Of a stretch of 24,901 bases of DNA, positions 16,193 to 23,220 are shown in pieces. Under the pieces are notes generated by a model. It did no database searches. It saw nothing but the letters and a program-made list of their open reading frames with translations, and had not been told where the DNA came from. Origin of the DNA: RZZS01 sp964498755 (GTDB taxonomy: Bacteria; Pseudomonadota; Alphaproteobacteria; Micavibrionales; Micavibrionaceae); contig CAZCIB010000035.1 in NCBI GenBank assembly GCA_964498755.1, positions 1 to 24,901 of the forward strand. Reading direction: 5' to 3'. Position numbers and translations under genes: made by a program. The first letter of the stretch is position 1, and the number at the start of each line of letters is the position of its first letter.

Positions 16193-16954
16193 ATGCGCAA
16201 GAAATTATCCGGCCCTGAAAATTTTGCGCCGATGGATCTGTTTGAAAAGGATTTTCCGGTTTCGGTCGATCTGGTTTACGCGAAGCCGGATCACCCGGAG
16301 AATATTTTCGGCGCCGTTTACAGGCCTGAGGCGCGTTTGTGGCTGCACGATGATCTGGCCGGGGTCGTGTTGTTGGCCGCCCGGCTGTGCGCTTTCGAAC
16401 ATCCCGGCGTTCGCTTTCAGCTTAAAGACGGGCTGCGGCCCGTCGAAGCGCAGGCGGCCATGCTGGAGGCCGAAATCGTCAAACGCAATCCGCATTGGCT
16501 GCAAGAGCCGAACCGGCTACTCTCGCCGCCGGGCGCAGGCGGGCATCCGCGCGGCATGGCGGTTGACGTCGCGTTAGTTGATGAAAGCGGCGCGCCGCTT
16601 GATATGGGCACGGCCTTCGATCATTTAAGCGAAGACCCGGATTTCAACCCCGCAGCGCGCGATTTTCATGCGCTTTCCGGGGAAGCGAGACGCAACCGGC
16701 GAATACTGGAAGGCGCAATGCGCAAGGCCGCCGTGATGCTGGCGCGGCCTTTGTTGCCGCTGCCCTCCGAATGGTGGGATTTCCGGTTTCCTCCTGAAAT
16801 CTATGAAGAATATGAGCCGGTTCGCGACTCCGACCTGCCCGAAGAGATGCGCATGACGAGGGAACGCGGCGAAGAAGAGGAAAGCCCGGCTTGCGATGCG
16901 CTGTCCTTACAGGAGAAAAAGAAACAATCGTTCAAAAAATTGACTCCGTTTTGA
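16193..16954 (+). CDS. VanX-like D-Ala-D-Ala dipeptidase (M15D) with altered zinc motif
   Basis: A 253-residue M15 peptidase resembling D-alanyl-D-alanine dipeptidases (VanX/DdpX). Recognisable elements are LKDGLRPVEAQ with R82, GHPRGMAVD with zinc ligands H118 and D125, MGTAFDHL, and PSEWWDF with the catalytic base E193. VanX has E-x-x-H in the last motif; here the expected third zinc ligand is D196 instead of His. The enzyme would cut D-Ala-D-Ala released in cell-wall turnover, or with the change could have other substrates. No signal peptide is seen, as for VanX. The C-terminal ~45 residues are charged and probably disordered. It is divergent from PBP1A, about 40 bases away, with AAAGGC close to the ATG. 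Confidence 0.82.
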   Translation: MRKKLSGPENFAPMDLFEKDFPVSVDLVYAKPDHPENIFGAVYRPEARLWLHDDLAGVVLLAARLCAFEHPGVRFQLKDGLRPVEAQAAMLEAEIVKRNPHWLQEPNRLLSPPGAGGHPRGMAVDVALVDESGAPLDMGTAFDHLSEDPDFNPAARDFHALSGEARRNRRILEGAMRKAAVMLARPLLPLPSEWWDFRFPPEIYEEYEPVRDSDLPEEMRMTRERGEEEESPACDALSLQEKKKQSFKKLTPF

Positions 16955-16976
16955 AAGAAAAACTTGCTTAGATAAG

Positions 16977-17006
16977 GAAAATGTAATAAAAAACATTTTC
17001 TATAAT
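16977..17006 (+). promoter_or_regulatory. Inverted repeat and -10-like box before the 17030 gene
   Basis: GAAAATGT (16977-16984) pairs with ACATTTTC (16993-17000) around an A-rich eight-base loop, followed immediately by TATAAT (17001-17006), about 24 bases before the next start codon. The region is very AT-rich. It could be an operator next to a -10 box; no clear -35 was found, and a weak terminator for the VanX-like gene is the alternative. Confidence 0.4.
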
Positions 17007-17029
17007 AATAAAGAGCGGGGATATAAAAA

Positions 17030-17938
17030 ATGAGCGTCGTTCGTCTCTCCGACTTTCGCGGTCACGCCAAAGGCCGCAACGCGGAACAGGGGCGTGAAGT
17101 CGAGAGCGTCTTTACGGCCAACGAATTGCGTGCCTTAAGGCGGTGGTTTGAAGAGAACAAGCACTTGTTTAAAGCGTCTGGCGCCAGAAAGAAGCCGGGC
17201 CCTGATGAGCGGGCATTCGAGTACGTCTACCAGGGACATGATAATCGCAATCTTGTCAGCGTGGTTAAGACGCTTTCTTCCGGTCCGGATAGCGAACCAT
17301 CCGCAACCTTGTTTGTGAGAGACATGCCAGCCGGTAAGGAGGCTGTTGGTCACAAGCATATTTGGACGCTGATCTCGGATCATTTGGGACGTTTCATCTC
17401 CGACATGAAGCCGCCGCCAAAAGCTCTGGCAAATCAGGTCAATAATATAAGCATCCGTGAGAGCCTTCTGGCTGAACAAGTCAGAATTCTGGTTGCAAAC
17501 TCCGGTGAAGCGAGAGAATGGCCGGAAGGCGTAACGTCTTTGCGAAAAGGTTTTGCCGGCGCTGCGTCGTTTTCGGAAAAGTTGCCGGAAAGCTGGCCTC
17601 TCAAATCACACGAACATGCAATTCTCGATAACTGCTTTGACCGCTTCAATAATCCGGCGTCAGCAATGTTTTTACGCGAGCCCGTATCCGGCGCGAAATG
17701 TCTGCAGTTCGGCTTCTTTCAAGGGGAGATGTTTCAGGTGACGGCCAGCATTGCGTTTGAAGACGGTCGCTATGGCGTGTTTAAGGCCGAATGGAAAGTT
17801 GGCGATAAAGATGCGTTTCAATCCTTTGCCGATCTGTCCGCCGCCGTTGTACATGCGGCCAGATTTACCGGGCAGGAGCTGAACAATTATACTGTGGTTT
17901 CGCAGAGACACAGGGAAGAACAGAGGCCTGAAACATGA
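17030..17938 (+). CDS. Unknown protein, first of a coupled pair
   Basis: A 302-residue protein I do not recognise. It has no signal peptide or membrane segment. Two ~100-residue parts (about 28-123 and 180-279) have a similar order: an FT..E/SFSE-type helix start, a loop, an AMFLRE or EYVYQG strand, further strands, and a final helix (IWTLISDHLGRFI, FADLSAAVVHAARF). The partner gene shows the same order twice, so I infer a repeated module; identity between copies is low and the alignment is by eye. The last bases overlap the next gene (ATGA), so the two proteins are translationally coupled and probably form one complex. GCGGGG upstream is a distant ribosome binding site. The C-terminus is charged and likely flexible. 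Confidence 0.65.
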   Translation: MSVVRLSDFRGHAKGRNAEQGREVESVFTANELRALRRWFEENKHLFKASGARKKPGPDERAFEYVYQGHDNRNLVSVVKTLSSGPDSEPSATLFVRDMPAGKEAVGHKHIWTLISDHLGRFISDMKPPPKALANQVNNISIRESLLAEQVRILVANSGEAREWPEGVTSLRKGFAGAASFSEKLPESWPLKSHEHAILDNCFDRFNNPASAMFLREPVSGAKCLQFGFFQGEMFQVTASIAFEDGRYGVFKAEWKVGDKDAFQSFADLSAAVVHAARFTGQELNNYTVVSQRHREEQRPET

Positions 17939-18900
17939 GTGAGGAAATATCTTCGAATGTGATCAGGCGCTTTTCCGAAGTCACCTCCGCCCCGGCCCCT
18001 GACGCTGACCCGCGCGCTTTTACCCTGGATGAAGTGGAACGCATCCGGGATGCGTCGAGTTTCCATGGCGACAACGTTCTGTCCAAAATCGTTGAATTCA
18101 ATTCCGGTTCAGCAGAAGACGGAACGCCTTATCATGAGGCGGTCTTTCTGGATAAGAAAAACCGCGCGACTGGCGTCTTGCGCAAGACGCTGGGCGCGCA
18201 GGGAAATCCGTATTTCAGGCTTCAGGCTTTTCAGCCTACGCCGTCCGGGCGTTATCAGAGGGCCCAGCGGATTGAAGGCGCGAACCTTGAAAAGGTGACT
18301 GAAGCTTTTGTCGCCTTTATGGTTAATGAAGATGGGTGGCGGGAACTTGAACAGCAGGCCGCAGCATACAGACAAGTTCATGAAGAAAAGGTTGCGCGCC
18401 CCGGTTCAAAACCTCAACCGCGCGCACGCCTCGCCCCCGTTTTTGAAATTGAAAGATATCCGCATTTGAAACGCGGGTACAGGGTTACCACGCCGGCAGA
18501 CCACACGGCTGAAGTCTCGAAATTATCGCGGAAGTTTTTCACTGAAGCGGAAAAGCGGGAGCTTAAAAAAATTGAGAAACAGGGGCTGCGCGCAGGCCAG
18601 ATTACCGGCGTCCAATACGAGCCGTTAAACAACCCTTATCCGGACAGCGCCATTTTCTTCAAAAATATGGCCGAAGGTCAGGACGTCGCGCTTGCGCTTA
18701 TTAAGAAGTCGATCCATGAAGGTGAAGAGCAATTCGAAATGACGGTTTATCTTTGGAATGAAAAAGAACGAAGCAACGAAGAAAAACGCTATTTCAGTAG
18801 CGATATCAACAAGATCACTGAAGTATTGTCGCAGCATTTGCGTAACGGATTCAGCGTTAAGATCAAGCCGGGAGATTACGCGGACGTTTTTCCAGACTAA
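17935..18900 (+). CDS. Unknown protein with two internal repeats, second of a coupled pair
   Basis: A 321-residue unknown protein whose start overlaps the stop of the previous gene. Two parts of about 100 residues, 29-128 and 202-305, align by eye: FTLDEVERIR against FTEAEKRELK, then an EAVFLDKKN strand against SAIFFKNMAEG, VLRKTL against LIKKSI, YFRLQAF against FEMTVYL, and LEKVTEAFVAFM against INKITEVLSQHL. A Pro/Arg linker (155-170) joins them. No transmembrane segments, signal peptide or catalytic motif are apparent. The order helix-strands-helix loosely recalls small binding or chaperone-like folds, but no family can be named. It is followed directly by a strong hairpin terminator that ends the operon. 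Confidence 0.68.
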   Translation: MSEEISSNVIRRFSEVTSAPAPDADPRAFTLDEVERIRDASSFHGDNVLSKIVEFNSGSAEDGTPYHEAVFLDKKNRATGVLRKTLGAQGNPYFRLQAFQPTPSGRYQRAQRIEGANLEKVTEAFVAFMVNEDGWRELEQQAAAYRQVHEEKVARPGSKPQPRARLAPVFEIERYPHLKRGYRVTTPADHTAEVSKLSRKFFTEAEKRELKKIEKQGLRAGQITGVQYEPLNNPYPDSAIFFKNMAEGQDVALALIKKSIHEGEEQFEMTVYLWNEKERSNEEKRYFSSDINKITEVLSQHLRNGFSVKIKPGDYADVFPD

Positions 18901-18924
18901 AGCCGCCCCGAGAGGGGCGGCTTT
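18899..18924. terminator. Strong hairpin terminator between convergent genes
   Basis: AAAGCCGCCCC (18899-18909) and GGGGCGGCTTT (18914-18924) form a perfect 11-bp stem closed by a GAGA tetraloop (GNRA type). Each strand ends in a short T run supplied by the stem itself, so it can serve both the rightward pair and the leftward exported-protein gene whose stop lies at 18957. The 5' arm starts inside the stop codon of the upstream gene. Confidence 0.85.
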
Positions 18925-18956
18925 GGAACTGGTTGCCGGTCAAAGCCGGATCGGAC

Positions 18957-19640
18957 TTAACCTTCGTCCGCCATGTTGTTTTGATCCTGGCTGACCTCGA
19001 TGATGGTTGTGGCGGCGATTTCCCGCTCGTCAAAGAGCCGGTCGTCCAGCACGCCCGAGACGTAGACCCTGTCCCCGACGTCGATTTGCGGAAAACCTGC
19101 GTCATCGACGGGATTATAGGTCATGCCGACCGTGTCGACGCTGATCGCCCCGCCGCCGGTGTTCACGGTGAATTCGCGGCCAGTGACATTCGTGACGGTC
19201 CCCGACGTGCTGACCCAGCTGCCATCCGTAACGGGGGCCGTGCTGCGGGACATGTAAACCGGGTCATTGACCGTATCGGCGCCGCTGGCGTAGTAGTATA
19301 CGAAGCGGTCATGCACGTACACGGTGTCGGCTTCAATTTCGCGGCCTTCGTAGAAGTCATCGTCCACGCGGCCCGAAACAGTGACCATTTCCCCGGGCAC
19401 AAGCGCCTCAGCCTCATTGTTGTACCAGTCCCAGTCGCCCATTTCGACCGTGATGGCGTTCGCGCCGTAATCGAGTAAAAACTCCTCGCCGCTTGTGTTT
19501 TCGACTTCGCCGGTCAGGTATATCTTTTCTTCATCCGCATAATACGGAAGTTTTTCGGCGAGCGCCGGAGAGACCGCAAACGCCGCAGCCATTCCTGCCA
19601 GCACTGTTCCGCCCAAAAGCGCTTTTCTCGTCATTTTCAT
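18957..19640 (-). CDS. Exported protein with two OB-like domains
   Basis: A 227-residue exported protein with a signal peptide (residues 1-28, cleavage probable after ALA). The mature part has two similar ~70-residue repeats: LTGEVENTSGEEFLLDYG...DDDFYEGREIEADTVYV and SGTVTNVTGREFTVNTG...DDRLFDEREIAATTIIEV. Each has the G.V....G..F.V and V.V.G.V.D pattern of small OB-fold beta-barrels, comparable to BOF/DUF5666-like periplasmic proteins, which bind ligands or stress signals. The protein is very acidic. AAGGAG just upstream of the ATG supports the start. It is likely the last gene of a leftward group with the CBS and rhodanese genes, which may suggest a stress-related role, but this is inference. 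Confidence 0.8.
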   Translation of the reverse strand: MKMTRKALLGGTVLAGMAAAFAVSPALAEKLPYYADEEKIYLTGEVENTSGEEFLLDYGANAITVEMGDWDWYNNEAEALVPGEMVTVSGRVDDDFYEGREIEADTVYVHDRFVYYYASGADTVNDPVYMSRSTAPVTDGSWVSTSGTVTNVTGREFTVNTGGGAISVDTVGMTYNPVDDAGFPQIDVGDRVYVSGVLDDRLFDEREIAATTIIEVSQDQNNMADEG

Positions 19641-19713
19641 TGTTCAATCTCCTTCACTCTTTGCAAAAAGTTGCGCATTCCTGCCCGCAAGCGGACAGCC
19701 CATGTCCGGGACG

Positions 19714-20046
19714 CTAGCCGGAAGCGACCGGATAACCGGCCTCTTTCCAGTCTTCCATGCCGCCTTCATAGTCCCGCACGTGATTGAAACCCGCCTCTTC
19801 CAGCCTTCTGGCGGCTTTCGGCGAGGCGTCGCAAGCCGTGTTGGCGCAATAAACAATAACCTGGGCGTCTTTACCGCCGGCCTTCTGCAGGGTTTTTTCT
19901 TCCAGATCATCATCATCGTAGGGAATGTTGTCCGAATGCGGAATATGCTCGGCCTGAAAATACTTTTCCGGCAGCACATTGAGAAAGACAAAATCCTTCC
20001 CCTTATCCAGACCCTCCTTCAACGTTTCACGGTCAATTGTTTGCAT
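19714..20046 (-). CDS. Single-domain rhodanese-like protein
   Basis: A 110-residue rhodanese-fold protein, which moves sulfane sulfur through a persulfide on an active-site Cys. The central Cys is C67 in the VIVYCANTACDASPKAA segment; a second Cys (C72) lies in the same loop, a variation from the usual CRxGxR loop, and may allow a disulfide or different acceptor. The FLNVLPEKYFQAEHIPHSDNI strand and the C-terminal YEGGMEDWKEAGYPV match the family. It has no signal peptide. I use the Met at 20046 because AGGAG lies directly upstream, in preference to an earlier in-frame ATG at 20085. It lies 48 bases after the CBS gene on the same strand. Confidence 0.88.
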   Translation of the reverse strand: MQTIDRETLKEGLDKGKDFVFLNVLPEKYFQAEHIPHSDNIPYDDDDLEEKTLQKAGGKDAQVIVYCANTACDASPKAARRLEEAGFNHVRDYEGGMEDWKEAGYPVASG

Positions 20047-20094
20047 TGTCGTTTCTCCTTTTCTTAAACTTTGGGACTCGCGCATCCGCCAGAC

Positions 20095-20514
20095 TTAGGC
20101 GGCCTGACGAATACGTTCCAGAGCTTCGCCGGCGGCGGATTCGTTTTCCGTCGCAACGGACAGGTCGCCGAGGGAAACAATGCCGACCAGTCTCTTTTCC
20201 CGGTTCAGAACGGGCAAACGCCGGATGGCCTGTTCGCCCATGTTTTCTATGACCTCTTCCACATCGTCGTCCTCATAACAGTACAGAACGCCGGGGCTCA
20301 TAATCTGTTCAGCCGTCGTCGCTACGGGATCGGCAGACTCCGCAACGCAACGGATTGCTATGTCGCGGTCAGTAACCACGCCTCGCAAACGGTCATCCTG
20401 CTCGACGAGGATACAGCCACAACTGCGTTCCTTCATTTTTTTAGCGATGTCCGTTACCGGCGTATCCGGCGTGATCGTCTCTACGGTCTCCGTCATGATG
20501 TTGGCTATTTTCAT
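20095..20514 (-). CDS. Tandem CBS domain protein
   Basis: A 139-residue protein made of two CBS domains (about 7-55 and 70-122), showing VTDIAKKMKERSCGCILVEQ, GVVTDRDIAIR, and the second copy EEVIENMGEQAIRRLPVLN and GIVSLGDL. Paired CBS domains form a Bateman module that binds adenine nucleotides (AMP, ATP, SAM) and often senses energy state. There is no attached enzyme domain, so it may regulate a partner, possibly the rhodanese downstream. AGGAG precedes the ATG. It is the first gene of the leftward CBS-rhodanese-OB protein group. Confidence 0.92.
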   Translation of the reverse strand: MKIANIMTETVETITPDTPVTDIAKKMKERSCGCILVEQDDRLRGVVTDRDIAIRCVAESADPVATTAEQIMSPGVLYCYEDDDVEEVIENMGEQAIRRLPVLNREKRLVGIVSLGDLSVATENESAAGEALERIRQAA

Positions 20515-20941
20515 CGTTTATCTCCTTTCCTGTTCTGATAAACAAAAACGCCTCAAGACTAACCAACGCAATGCGAACGCCATTGTTCCGCGAAAGGCAT
20601 ATATTTCTAACGTGAAGCTTTTAGGGCGACAGGTTTTCCTTTCCTTATCGCGACTTGCGCGAATAATAATCGATCTTCCATCGTCACCCGGAATTCCTGA
20701 GAAGCAGGGCCTGAACATCCGGGGGCCGCAATGACAGCGGCGAAGCCGCTGACTATGCTGGCTTCAGCTTGTTTAAGCTCGCCTGTGGGCGCGCCGACGG
20801 AATGAGGGTTGAGAGAGTTTCGAAACAGTCTTCCAGAAATCTCGAGGATGATAGCAAGGCCTCTAAAATATATATTTACGACTAAAAATTATTCTATATG
20901 TTGGGGAAATTGTTTTTATTAAAGCCGCAAAGAGATTTCTC
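20515..20941. other. 427-base intergenic region with AT-rich right end
   Basis: This gap separates the divergent CBS gene and the TGT-like operon, so it must hold both promoters. Its left end carries the CBS ribosome binding site. A hairpin CAGCGGC-GAA-GCCGCTG (20735-20751) lacks a T run and is not a good terminator. The stretch 20860-20935 is markedly AT-rich and probably contains the promoter of the rightward operon, but no convincing -35/-10 pair could be fixed. Short reading frames here have no ribosome binding sites and look spurious. Confidence 0.5.
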
Positions 20942-22105
20942 ATGCCTGAACCACAGCAAATTAACCGGCAGGCTCTGTATGCCAGGGCCTTCAGACCAAC
21001 CGATAAGGAGCTGTTCGCGCGCGAAACATCTGATCGCGCGATTCTCGCCGTCACCAGAGCGATGAAGCACGCCACCGTGGCTTCGACGCTCGTGGACGCG
21101 TTTTATGGCGGTGAAAAGGCGTCCGCGGAACTCGTGAAAGAGATGACCGGGGAAGTTCTGACTGATCTTGAAGCTTTGCTGCCCGGCGACGCTGAGGCCA
21201 TGCTGGAAATGGAGGAGCGCAAATCCGTTATCGCCGCTTCGGACGCGATGGCCGGCGCGATGGCGGATTACCTTTACGCATACTGTCACGGGGAGTTTCA
21301 GACCGGGCGCCTGTCCGCGCCGAATACGGCAGACGGGCTTGGAGCGGGGGTTGCCGGTCTTCGCGTGCGTTACCTTGTGCTACTTGAAGAGAGCCGGACG
21401 CTGGCGCGAGGAAACGACGCGCATGGGCTTTTCGCGCTTTCACGGCGCATCGCGGACTGTATCCTTGCCGAAGCCGGGGATCTGCTGCGAACCGCCGGCG
21501 CATCCAGCGAAACCGATCTCGCGGAAAAGAAATTTTATGGTCTTGCCGCGTCGGACATCTCCCGGCGCCTGATACTGCTCAGCCTCGCCTGCATGAAACT
21601 CGGCGCCGAGCTTAAGGACGCCTACCGCGCGCATCATATCGTCAAGGCCGCCAAAACCCTGAATGCGCTCTGGCGCGAGGATATGAAACTGCGGGCTACG
21701 CCGACGAATGTTCATATCCCCGGTCTGCGCGCCGTCACGGTTAAAGGCAAACTCAATCACGTCAAATATTACGAGCGTCCCGGCAAGCCGTTTTCATCGG
21801 CAACCATCATCGGCGCGGGTCTGCATCTGATAGCGCCCTACAAAAGCCTGCCGCGCATGGGCGTGACCAATGGCGCATCCGTCTGGGCCACGGGGACGCT
21901 CAAGATCACCCCGGCGGGTAAAAGGTTGTTCGAACTGGAATTCGAGGGGCTCGAGCCGCACGCGGAGGTCTACTGGGAGGATTATCTCGCCTATAAATAC
22001 AAGGACATATTCAACCTTTATCCGAGCGCGCTTCGCATGATCTATGAATATCCCGACTTGAGGCGCACCGACGCGCCTTCGGATTTACGCAGCCGGCGCA
22101 TTTAA
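20942..22105 (+). CDS. Unknown protein, first gene of the TGT-like operon
   Basis: A 387-residue protein I do not recognise. Residues 1-245 are almost entirely helical, rich in Ala, Leu, Glu and Arg. Residues ~250-340 look beta-rich, running VKGKLNHVKYYE, SATIIGAGLHLIAPYKSL, GASVWATGTLKI, LFELEFEGL; the pattern is consistent with an OB-type barrel that might bind nucleic acid, but this is a weak inference. A basic tail ends DLRSRRI. No signal peptide or membrane helix is seen. Only a weak AGAG element precedes the ATG. The coiled-coil gene follows after 29 bases and the TGT-like gene comes next, all on one strand, so the three probably form an operon. Confidence 0.72.
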   Translation: MPEPQQINRQALYARAFRPTDKELFARETSDRAILAVTRAMKHATVASTLVDAFYGGEKASAELVKEMTGEVLTDLEALLPGDAEAMLEMEERKSVIAASDAMAGAMADYLYAYCHGEFQTGRLSAPNTADGLGAGVAGLRVRYLVLLEESRTLARGNDAHGLFALSRRIADCILAEAGDLLRTAGASSETDLAEKKFYGLAASDISRRLILLSLACMKLGAELKDAYRAHHIVKAAKTLNALWREDMKLRATPTNVHIPGLRAVTVKGKLNHVKYYERPGKPFSSATIIGAGLHLIAPYKSLPRMGVTNGASVWATGTLKITPAGKRLFELEFEGLEPHAEVYWEDYLAYKYKDIFNLYPSALRMIYEYPDLRRTDAPSDLRSRRI

Positions 22106-22134
22106 AAAAACGATATAACCTGCAGGAGAGTTTG

Positions 22135-23217
22135 ATGCCCGAAGTGGATTGCGATGAGCTGGAAGCGGAGATTGCCGACAAAAGAGCGGAAATAGAAGAT
22201 TACCGGGACCAGCATGCCGCCAAGATAGATGAATATGAGGCCCTCAAGGGAGAGCTCGAGGTGGTTAACGAGGAAATCAAGCCGATTTCCGAGAAGCTGC
22301 AAAAAATTGCGGAATGCGAACAGGGGCTTGAGGCGCGCGGGTTTTCCAGCGTTGAAGAACTGGAAGATGCGATCACCGAGCTTGAAAGTGAAATAGAGGA
22401 CGCTGATAACGCTATGGCCGAGGCGGAAGAGGCCATGCAGGAGCAAACGGAAATCAAGGAGGCGGAGGAGGAGGCTCTTTCCGTGATCCTTGAAGACAAG
22501 GCGCGCGCGGAAGCGGACAGGGACGAAGTTCAGGCGCATCTGGACGCCGTTATTGCGGAGATCGAACACAAGGAATACCAGAAGTCCGAGTATGAGCGTC
22601 TCTCCGACGCCGTGGAAGAACTTGACGAGTCGGATGGCGAAGCCAGTTATGACGAACACGGCGAGCTTCAGGAACTGCTCAATGAAATCGGCAGCATTGA
22701 GGAGTTGCAGGCTGAAATCGACCAGCTAAATGCAGATAAACAGGCGCTCGAAGAAGAGCTTGCGCAGGCGGAGCAAAACATCGGCCATAGACAGGATGAG
22801 GAAGACGACGTCCGCGAAAAAATCGCCGAGGCGGAACGGGCCTATGAGGAGCAGGAGGAAATCTACAACGAAAAAGGATCCGAAGCCCGCGTAAAGCGCG
22901 TAAAGAAAGAGGATTATGAGAGACTGAAACAAAATTGCGATGAAGTCGCCGACCTCGACAAGGACGAGTTGAACCAGAAAATTGAAGAGCTTACGCAACG
23001 GGTCATTGAGCTCCGGAGCGCGCTTGGCGCTTTCAATTTTGATGAAACCATCGAGGAATACGAGAAGCTCAAAGATGAACTCAAGGCGCTCGTTGAAAAG
23101 TATAACAAGCACTGCAAGGAAAGAGGCGACGACGAGTATTCGGACGGTTATGACGACGAACCACTGGAACCGCCGCCCGAGGAATACGAAGAAGACAGCG
23201 ATTATGACGACTGGTAA
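22135..23217 (+). CDS. Very acidic coiled-coil protein
   Basis: A 360-residue protein almost wholly of long helices with coiled-coil periodicity and extreme Glu/Asp content. Helical segments run from about 5-160 and 175-330, broken near 165-178 by a short Gly/Asp segment; a small basic patch (RVKRVKKEDYERLK) sits at ~252-265. The last 30 residues are an acidic tail rich in Asp, Glu, Tyr and Pro. It resembles the arms of SMC/Rad50-like proteins but has no ATPase motifs. It could be a scaffold that joins its two neighbours, or a DNA-mimic; neither is proven. The ATG at 22135 has a strong AGGAGAG upstream. The TGT-like gene begins three bases after the stop, so the two are tightly coupled. Confidence 0.8.
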   Translation: MPEVDCDELEAEIADKRAEIEDYRDQHAAKIDEYEALKGELEVVNEEIKPISEKLQKIAECEQGLEARGFSSVEELEDAITELESEIEDADNAMAEAEEAMQEQTEIKEAEEEALSVILEDKARAEADRDEVQAHLDAVIAEIEHKEYQKSEYERLSDAVEELDESDGEASYDEHGELQELLNEIGSIEELQAEIDQLNADKQALEEELAQAEQNIGHRQDEEDDVREKIAEAERAYEEQEEIYNEKGSEARVKRVKKEDYERLKQNCDEVADLDKDELNQKIEELTQRVIELRSALGAFNFDETIEEYEKLKDELKALVEKYNKHCKERGDDEYSDGYDDEPLEPPPEEYEEDSDYDDW

Positions 23218-23220
23218 GCC

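Noticed and set aside
20735..20751. GC-rich hairpin in the intergenic gap as a terminator
   Set aside because: No T run follows on either strand, and no transcript is expected to end there between divergent genes.
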